A stretch of DNA of 64,000 bases from positions 9,912,349 through 9,976,348 of the forward strand of contig CAIIXF020000010.1 of the NCBI GenBank assembly GCA_903813345.2. The letters are read 5' to 3'. Shown one piece after another: positions 58,501 through 64,000 of this stretch (its first letter is position 1; each line of letters begins with the position of its first letter). Below the pieces are notes generated by a model. That model saw nothing but the letters and a program-made list of their open reading frames with translations, did not search any database and had not been told where the DNA came from. The translations under genes and the position numbers were made by a program. Source of the DNA: Owenia fusiformis (lineage: Eukaryota; Annelida; Polychaeta; Sabellida; Oweniidae).

Positions 58501-61500
58501 AAGTGTCCTACATTGTAGAAATCCATTGCAAAGTAAAGAGTAGATGTATGAAATAATTTTGTTACGAAAAATCAGCGAAAAATTATATCCATTTATTTAT
58601 TTTTAGCCATTTTAGTTAACATTGATTTGTCCATCTGTCTCGCAAAATTCACTTTGGACCATTTACCTTAAACCCTCTGTCGATAGGATTCCCATTTTAA
58701 ATTATTTTTGTTCAACATCAATACAAAAAACTCTCCTATGACTCTTGGTTCAAAAGCTCGGCTATTTTCAAAATGGCCGTCACTTTTGTCTTGCGAAATT
58801 CACTTTTGACCCATTTCCTAGCTTTACAAATAATATCAGCTGTCCTACATTGTAAAAATCCATGTCAATGTAAAGGGTAGATATACGAAATAATTTTGTT
58901 ACAAAAAATCAGCGAAAAATTGTATCCATTTTTTTATTTTCAGCCATTTTAGTTAACATTGATTTGTCTATCTGACTCGCAAAATCCACTTTCTGTCAAT
59001 AACAGTGGCACGTTTTAAAACCTCTGTCGATAGGATTCCTGTTTTAAGTTATTTCTGTTCAACATGAATTCAGAAAACTCCCCTATGACTCCTGGTTCAA
59101 AAGCTTGCCTATTTTCAAAATGGCCGCCATTTTTGTCTCGCGAAATTCACTTTTGACCCATTTCCTAGCTTTACAAATAATTTCAAGTGTCCTACATTGT
59201 AGAAATCCATTGCAAAGTAAAGAGTAGATGTATGAAATAATTTTGTTACGAAAAATCAGCGAAAAATTATATCCATTTATTTATTTTTAGCCATTTTAGT
59301 TAACATTGATTTGTCCATCTGTCTCGCAAAATTCACTTTGGACCATTTACCTTAAACCCTCTGTCGATAGGATTCCCATTTTAAATTATTTTTGTTCAAC
59401 ATCAATACAAAAAACTCTCCTATGACTCTTGGTTCAAAAGCTCGGCTATTTTCAAAATGGCCGTCACTTTTGTCTTGCGAAATTCACTTTTGACCCATTT
59501 CCTAGCTTTACAAATAATATCAGCTGTCCTACATTGTAAAAATCCATGTCAATGTAAAGGGTAGATATACGAAATAATTTTGTTACAAAAAATCAGCGAA
59601 AAATTGTATCCATTTTTTTATTTTCAGCCATTTTAGTTAACATTGATTTGTCTATCTGACTCGCGAAATCCACTTTCTGTCAATAACAGTGGCACGTTTT
59701 AAAACCTCTGTCGATAGGATTCCTGTTTTAAGTTATTTCTGTTCAACATGAATTCAGAAAACTCCCCTATGACTCCTGGTTCAAAAGCTCGCCTATTTTC
59801 AAAATGGCCGCCATTTTTGTCTCGTGAAATTCACTTTTGACCCATTTCCTAGCTTTACAAATAATTTCAAGTGTCCTACATTGTAGAAATCCATTGCAAA
59901 GTAAAGAGTAGATGTATGAAATAATTTTGTTACGAAAAATCAGCGAAAAATTATATCCATTTATTTATTTTCAGCCATTTTAGTTAACATTGATTTGTCC
60001 ATCTGTCTCGCAAAATCCACTTTTGGACCATTTACCTTAAACCCTCTGTCGATAGGATTCCCATTTTAAGTTAATTTTTGTTCAACATCAATACAAAAAA
60101 CTCTCCTATGACTCTTGGTTCAAAAGCTCGCCTATTTTCAAAATGGTTGCCATTCTTGTTTCGCGAAATTCACTTTTTGCCAAGTTCCTAGCTTTACAAA
60201 TAATTTCAGCTGTCCTGCATTGTAAAAAGCCATGTCACTGTAAAAGGTAGTTGTATGAAATAATTTTGTTACAAAAAATCGACAAAATATTATATCCGTT
60301 TTTTTTATTTTCAGCCATTTTAGTTAACATTGATTTGTCCATCTGTCTCGCGAAATCCTCTTTTGGACCATTTGCTTAAAGTGCCCGATAAAGTATAAAA
60401 TGCGCATGCGTCCAGGTGTTGATAAACTATAAATAGCGAAAACCCAGGGTTTGTCACCACAAGGTAAGCCAGGACGTGTTGAGAGAACAGCTAGTGTTGA
60501 TATTGAATTTGTATGTAGCCAGATAAGTTTCCTTATTGAAATTACATATGGTTATTAGCAATACTTTGTAGGTGCTAAATAATAAAATATTTAGAGTATA
60601 TATGAGAGAAATTGGTCATTTCGAACCTGTTGAAAAGTTTGTGGCTCTCGGCTACACCGGGGAATTTACTTCCATGAGTACACACATAAATGTTGGGTTC
60701 CCCAAGAGGTACGCGACAAGGTGACCTGGCATCAAATGTGCGACTAAATGCTACTATCGAGAAGATAAAATAACGAATACGACAATAAGTTATTGCATGT
60801 GACAATTCCGAGCCTTCATCTCACTGAAGTATTTTGAAGTGAAAATAGGATTTTTGTTTTCATACATGGATTCAGATGAACGTAACTTTATTCTGACAAC
60901 TAATCAAAACTGAACAAAATTGATTGTACGTAACAGACAATTTATTGTTTTACAATGTTTTAATTGGCTAAACGAATGAAACCAACAAATTATGACATGT
61001 AAAATGACAATTTTGAAATGTAAAATTTAAAAGTGACAAACACAACCTCCCTATCCACTCTTTGGGAGCCCTAGTAAATTAGTAATATGTACATGCAGCA
61101 GTGGTAGTGTGCAGCTTATTATCACACTACGCTTTGTATTCTAAAGCCTGTTGTTTGTAATAACACTGTTCACTCAACGTATGTTTTGTGTGTGGGCAGT
61201 CAACGATAATCATTGTTTTATCCCGGTTATATGACCTCGGCAGTTATAACAAAACCGTACTAAACGAAAAAACGCAAATAAGAGAAAGCTTTCACACACA
61301 TATAAAAAATGAACTAGTCTAATCCGCCAGTATAAACTCTGTGCTATACGTAGCCGGGTCAGGCGCACACTTTAAAACCTCTGTCGATAGGATTCCAGTT
61401 TCAAGTTATTTTTGTTCAACATCAATACAAAAAACTCCCCTATGACTCCTGGTTCAAAAGCTTGCCTGTTTCAAAATGGTCGCCATTTTTGTCTCGCAAA

Positions 61501-62128
61501 ATTCAGTTTTGGCCCATTTCCTAGCTTTACAAATAATTTCAGGTGTCTTGCATTGCAAAAAGCCATGTCACTGTAAAGAGTAGTTGTATGAAATAATTTT
61601 GTTAAAAATTATTGGCAAAAAATTATATCCGGTTTTTTTTTTCAGCCATTTTAATTGACTGAGAGACAGATGGCTTGAAATAATTTTGTAACAAAAAATC
61701 AGCAAAAAATGATATCCGTTTTTTTCTGTTACCATGTGAGCCCAGTACCCATGGTACTAATTTTTTGGAGAAATTTTCTCACGTTGTGTTCAGAACAACA
61801 TTTACTAAGTTGATTTCTAGTACTTACGGTCCAACTATAGCAAAATACTAAAATTTAAATAAATGTCGCACAAAAATGTGAGAAATCCTTAAAATATCTC
61901 TTATTTACAAGGATAAAACATTCTCACCCACCAGCCTTAATGTTCAATTGGTCATTTCATTCTATTTCCAGGTCCCAACAGAACATCACCATAAGTGCAA
62001 ACTCAAGCAGCAGTTCAATTAGTGAAGGTACTGAGAACTCCAACAATAGCAAAAGAGAATTCAAACAAAGACATAAAAGATCAAGGAGCACAAGCTCATC
62101 TGATCCCGATCATTGTACACCAAGCTAA
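40660..62128 (+). CDS. HMGCR: HMG-CoA reductase, 19 coding exons, complete
   Basis: Makes mevalonate from HMG-CoA with 2 NADPH, as an endoplasmic-reticulum membrane enzyme. Exons: 40660-40833, 41101-41215, 42023-42110, 42396-42586, 42997-43103, 43402-43515, 49347-49477, 49857-50032, 50283-50614, 50872-50987, 51248-51329, 51594-51752, 51960-52045, 52385-52562, 53095-53201, 53583-53787, 54133-54291, 54908-55062, 61972-62128. They total 2832 nt (943 residues) with phases matching throughout and no stop, against 888 residues in human. The start ATG at 40660 gives [20 protein letters not shown], aligning end to end with human [20 protein letters not shown]. Catalytic residues Glu580, Lys712, Asp788 and His887 are present. 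Intron 6 (5.8 kb) and intron 18 (6.9 kb) are swollen by repeats. I see no clear polyadenylation signal close to the stop. Confidence 0.97.
42621..42725. repeat. Fold-back element in HMGCR intron 4
   Basis: CTAAGTTCACACCAACGG and the inverted CCGTTGGCATTAACTTAG bound 105 bp. The arms (about 50 bp each, including GCGTGCAAAACTGCTTTGCACGCC at the centre) pair along their length. Confidence 0.75.
43695..43877. repeat. 29-bp minisatellite, left part, HMGCR intron 6
   Basis: Units of TTTTAAGCCACATTTCATTTGATTTATTC recur exactly every 29 bp (AAGCC anchors at 43702, 43731, 43760, 43789, 43818, with AAGCT at 43847). Every unit contains TTAA. The same array resumes at 49202, beyond the inserted element. 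Confidence 0.9.
44455..44965. repeat. Diverged tandem repeat with TTGCATAGCAACYGCATAGCAAC
   Basis: Three units start near 44470, 44620 and 44810. Each carries GCATAGCAAC pairs, and the last two are followed by ACATCATGTCACTATTTTGGCTGC and then ACCCAGATAARACCCTAGG. Confidence 0.65.
45640..46000. repeat. About 80-bp tandem repeat with GTTAGCTCTCCT
   Basis: Four to five diverged units of TTCACTGTGTGCCTTGTTAGCTCTCCT, then AAGGTNCAAATACCAAGGTTGT, at roughly 80-bp spacing inside the 5.3-kb element. Confidence 0.7.
46001..47300. other. Interior of the TTAA element, nothing recognised
   Basis: No transposase-like frame or recurring repeat was seen. Confidence 0.4.
47408..48457. mobile_element. 1-kb fold-back element, ends CAGGGGCGGATCCAGG, nested in the TTAA element
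   Basis: The ends CAGGGGCGGATCCAGG and CCTGGATCCGCCACTG are inverted, and a 5-bp duplication TTTAT flanks both (47403-47407, 48458-48462). Long inner arms also pair: TTTTGGGTTTGTGTAAAAAA near 47655 with TTTTTTACACAAACCCAAA near 48370, and CGGGTAACCGGGT with ACCCAGTTACCCTG. The related sequence at 32755-32895 looks like an unoccupied version of the target. It encodes no protein. Confidence 0.8.
49202..49346. repeat. 29-bp minisatellite, right part, running into the HMGCR exon 7 acceptor
   Basis: Five 29-bp units, the last ending TTTGTTTTATTCAG at 49346, the acceptor of exon 7. The repeat's TTTATTCTTTTAAG stretch is itself a pyrimidine-rich acceptor-like sequence. Confidence 0.9.
49347..50614 (+). 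CDS. HMGCR: HMGCR exons 7-9: last spans, luminal loop and linker
   Basis: Exon 7 carries a luminal loop with two N-glycosylation sequons (Asn283-Tyr-Thr and Asn288-Asp-Thr), matching the glycosylated loop of vertebrate HMGCR. Exon 8 holds the last membrane span ([18 protein letters not shown]). Exon 9 is a Ser/Asp-rich linker ([16 protein letters not shown] and many Ser/Thr) leading to [12 protein letters not shown], which aligns with human NEECLQILGNAE. The linker is longer than the human one and of low complexity, consistent with a flexible tether to the catalytic domain. Confidence 0.93.
50872..55062 (+). CDS. HMGCR: HMGCR exons 10-18: catalytic domain
   Basis: Contains [17 protein letters not shown] (residues 549-565), [16 protein letters not shown] with catalytic Glu580, the NADP-binding [31 protein letters not shown] with Lys712, [36 protein letters not shown] with Asp788, [11 protein letters not shown], and [14 protein letters not shown] ending in His887. 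The vertebrate GLGGGASSRVLADGMTR loop reads [16 protein letters not shown], a mild divergence. Exon 18 ends inside Arg892 (AG/G), just before the AMPK-site serine. Confidence 0.96.
55063..55481 (+). repeat. 99-bp minisatellite repeating the end and donor of HMGCR exon 18
   Basis: The last 79 bases of exon 18 plus its GTAGGTTATAATGT donor region are repeated. GTAGGTT/GTAGTTT donors lie at 55063 (true), 55162, 55240, 55339 and 55438 (spacings 99, 78, 99, 99), and a partial unit ends at 55481. The copies differ at few positions. They have no upstream intron acceptor of their own. In the exon frame the first intron bases read AGG TAG, a stop. Confidence 0.9.
55482..56779. other. HMGCR intron 18, unrecognised part
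   Basis: AT-rich. GGAAAATTAA words repeat near 55765-55890 around CGGAAAAT, but no clear element is visible. Confidence 0.4.
56780..57176. mobile_element. 397-bp MITE with 26-bp inverted repeats
   Basis: The ends AAAGGACGATTCTCGGTTTG and (inverted) CAAACTGAGAATCGTCCTTT extend to 26 bp with one mismatch. Inside are two direct copies of a segment of about 190 bp (GAGCATTATCCCTGCTTC near 56825 and 57014). No target duplication is obvious. Confidence 0.75.
57215..57585 (-). mobile_element. LINE 3' fragment, same family as 2346-3515
   Basis: TTTACACATCTTTCAAAATA, TTAATCACTATTCACAAAGAG and GAAATTATGTGAATGTAGATG match 2370-2700 in order, same orientation, with scattered substitutions and small deletions. 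It holds only the end of ORF2 and the 3' tail, truncated at its 5' side, in HMGCR intron 18. Confidence 0.75.
57885..61750. repeat. Higher-order tandem array, alternating 347- and 337-bp units, HMGCR intron 18
   Basis: It opens with the palindrome GCTCACATGGTGAGC and a GTCCGTCC microsatellite. Units anchored on CTCTGTCGATAGGATTCC start at 57991, 58338, 58675, 59022, 59359, 59706 and 60044, so spacing alternates 347, 337, 347, 337, 347, 338. Alternate units share diagnostic words (GTGGCACGTTTTAAAACC or ATTTACCTTAAACC), so the true period is a dimer of about 684 bp, and successive dimers are almost identical. One more unit starts at 61379 after an unrelated insert. The array closes with ACCATGTGAGCCC. 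Confidence 0.9.
60378..61366. other. About 1-kb unrelated insert within the tandem array
   Basis: It interrupts the array between TGCTTAAAG and CTTTAAAACC. It contains GCGCATGCG, a TATAAATAG box and later palindromic TACGTA-type words, but no coding frame of note. It could be an inserted element or older unique sequence around which the array grew. I cannot name a family. Confidence 0.5.
61972..62128 (+). CDS. HMGCR: HMGCR last exon: AMPK site and extended tail
   Basis: The exon completes Arg892 and encodes Ser893, which sits in LRHNRSQQNI with Leu at -5, His at -3 and Ile at +4, as in the AMPK consensus and human Ser872. The tail then runs 50 residues (human 16), first Ser/Asn-rich ([13 protein letters not shown]), then basic ([17 protein letters not shown]), ending DHCTPS and TAA. 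The acceptor is TTCTATTTCCAG. Confidence 0.93.
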
Positions 62129-62355
62129 CATAGGTACAATCTAGGAGTATTCAAATTATCGAAAAATTGAAAATGAATTGTACTATACATAGGAGAATAA
62201 CAGCAGAACTAAAATGTCTTTAAAATGAGATATGACACACCATGTAACATTAAGAACTTTTTGCTGTAGAGGGGGGTGCCGTTGTTTCTTGACACCCTGT
62301 ATGTGATTATTATGTGCGTCAGTTTTGCAAGAATAAGTATGAGGTGCGTTGAACC
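62129..62355 (+). other. HMGCR 3' untranslated region and downstream flank
   Basis: Directly follows the stop at 62128. No AATAAA is visible before the repeat array starts, so the transcript end is unknown. Confidence 0.45.
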
Positions 62356-62365
62356 TGAGTTATTA

Positions 62366-64000
62366 GACTCCAGATTGAAAATCTGGAGTCTATTGCTTTT
62401 GCCAGTTTTCTTATTATTATTATTATTATTATTTTTCTTTCTTTCCGCGTTTTCTCAGCAACTAGAGGGACTTCCTAAAATCTGCTAACATAGTCAACTA
62501 GGTAATGAGTTCTAGTTTCTGGGAAATTAGGTCAAATGTTTATCTAGGTCAAAGGTCAAGAACTAGGTCAAATCGTCTCTTTTTGCTATTTCACAAGTTT
62601 TCTCAGTCGTCCTTTGGTATTTTCGCTCCGGGTTTTTTTCATCATGTTCCTTAGAAAAAAAGCTAATTCCGTAAGGCAAACCGTTTTTTGATTACTCTTA
62701 CCGATTTTGAGATATGGCGTCCGAAAAGTAGGTCAGAACATAAAAAGTTCTCCAAATTCAACGTGTGAATTATCAAATAAGTGTAGAATTATCTCAGGAA
62801 TCCGAATCTGCAAACAAAATTTTGATCCGACTTCCGGTTCGGAAGTTATAGCGTTTTGAAATCTCAAAAATCGCTAAATTTGGTGCCCATGTTAAGTCAA
62901 TGGGAAAAAAGGCCTTTTCGAAGTGTAAAATACAAGATATAGACTGAGTTCAGCTTAACATATTGAATGCCTATAAAAGAAGGGGACCTCAAAAGCTACA
63001 TAGCTTCGAAATTTGGACACCAGAATGCCTAGGTCAAAATCTAGGTCAAATTCATAGTTTTTCCTTATTTTTGCGATTCTGGCACTACACTTTTAGGATT
63101 TGCTTCAAAATTTTGTATACAGGTAGCAAAGAGTGTGCTAATAGTGAGAGCCTTTTGCCGTCAGAAAGTATTTTGACCCACTTTTGAGATATGGTGTCCG
63201 TAAAGTAGGTCAAAATAAAAATTTCTCATAATTTAACGTATGAGTTATGAATTAAGGGTAGAATTTTCTCAGGAATCCGAATCTGCAAACCAAATTTCAA
63301 TCCGACTTTTCGTTGGGAAGTTATGGCGTTTTGAAAGCTCAAAAATCGCTAATTTTGGTGCCCCATGTTATGTCAATGAGAAAAAAGATTTTTTTTGAAG
63401 TGTAAAATACCAGATAAAGACTGAGTACAGCTTAAGATTCTGAAAGTCTATAAAAGAAGGGGACCTCGAAGGCTATCTAGCTTTAAAATTTGGACACCAA
63501 AATCCCTAGGTCAAAATCTAGGTCAAATACATAGTTTTTCCTTATTTTTGCGATTCTGGCACTACACTTTTAGGATTTGCTTCAAAATTTTGTATACAGG
63601 TAGCAAAGAGTGGGCTTATAGTGTTAGCCTTTTGCCGTCAGAGAGTATTTTGACCCACTTTTGAGATATGGTGTCCGAAAAGTAGGTCAAAATAAAAAAT
63701 TCTCCAAATTTTACATATGAGTTATGAATTAAGAGTAGAATTTTCTCAGGAATCCGAATCTGCAAACCGAATTTCGATCCGACTTCCGGTTCCAAAGTTA
63801 TGGCGTGTCCGAAAAGTAGGTCAAAATAAAAATTCGCCAAATTTAACGTATGAGTTATGAATAAGGGGTAGAATTTTGTCAGGAATTCGAATCTTTAAAT
63901 CAAATTTCGATCCGACTTCCGGTTTGAAAGTTATGGCGTTTTGAAATTTCGAGAAAAATCGATCTGATGTTATCCTAAAAGTCAAGGAAAAAAGATTTTT
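62366..64000. repeat. 477-bp tandem array headed by a hairpin and (TTA)n
   Basis: It begins with the hairpin GACTCCAGATTGAAAATCTGGAGTC, then TTATTATTATT. Units anchored on GAGATATGGYGTCCG lie at 62710, 63186 and 63663 (spacings 476 and 477), with a truncated one at 63803. Each repeats AGGAATCCGAATCTGCAAAC, CCGACTTCCGGTT and CTAGGTCAAA words. It continues past the window edge. The layout (hairpin, microsatellite, tandem units) parallels the 57.9-kb array. Confidence 0.85.

Noticed and set aside
60378-61366. A solo long terminal repeat
   Set aside because: The TATA-like box is suggestive, but I could not find convincing terminal dinucleotides with a matching target duplication.

Overview
This is eukaryotic nuclear DNA from an animal, most likely an aquatic invertebrate (an early deuterostome or a lophotrochozoan; the window alone does not decide). 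It is AT-rich, has spliced genes with GT-AG introns, a CR1/Jockey-like LINE, many short inverted-repeat DNA elements and several minisatellites. There are no operons and no tRNA, rRNA or CRISPR features that I can support.

Layout. (1) 0.4-15.2 kb, minus strand: a local cluster of an intronless short-chain dehydrogenase/reductase (SDR) gene. It has three intact copies (1307-2152, 4344-5189, 13472-14317), one broken copy (6083-6432), several stray duplicates of the gene's last 150-190 bases, and a duplicated hairpin-rich block downstream of each intact copy. A nearly complete LINE (ORF1 with coiled coil, SGNH-like domain and zinc knuckles; ORF2 with endonuclease and reverse transcriptase) lies between the copies at about 7.1-12.7 kb. 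An older LINE fragment lies at 2.35-3.5 kb. (2) 15.2-19 kb: repeats, including a 147-bp tandem array rich in YY1-like ATGGCGGCC motifs. (3) 19.0-29.6 kb, minus strand: twelve coding exons (872 codons, 3' end not found) of a GON4L/YARP-family nuclear regulator. (4) 29.6-40.2 kb: intergenic DNA with repeats, palindromes and a candidate HMGCR promoter/first exon near 36.4-36.57 kb. (5) 40.66-62.13 kb, plus strand: a complete 19-coding-exon HMG-CoA reductase gene (943 residues), the rate-limiting mevalonate-pathway enzyme. Its sterol-sensing membrane domain, catalytic residues and AMPK site are all visible. (6) 57.9-64 kb: large tandem arrays in the last HMGCR intron and past the 3' end.

The most unusual theme is that four separate minisatellites begin at, and contain copies of, splice junctions of the two host genes. 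These are an 81-bp array repeating the acceptor and start codon of HMGCR coding exon 1, a 29-bp array ending in the acceptor of HMGCR exon 7, a 99-bp array repeating the end and donor of HMGCR exon 18, and a 46-49-bp array repeating the acceptor of a GON4L exon. The 99-bp array separates the catalytic domain from the final exon, which holds the AMPK phosphorylation serine. Donor choice there could make an enzyme lacking that control. A 5.3-kb element with TTAA target duplications sits inside the 29-bp array. All functional statements are inferred from sequence reading only; no searches were run.
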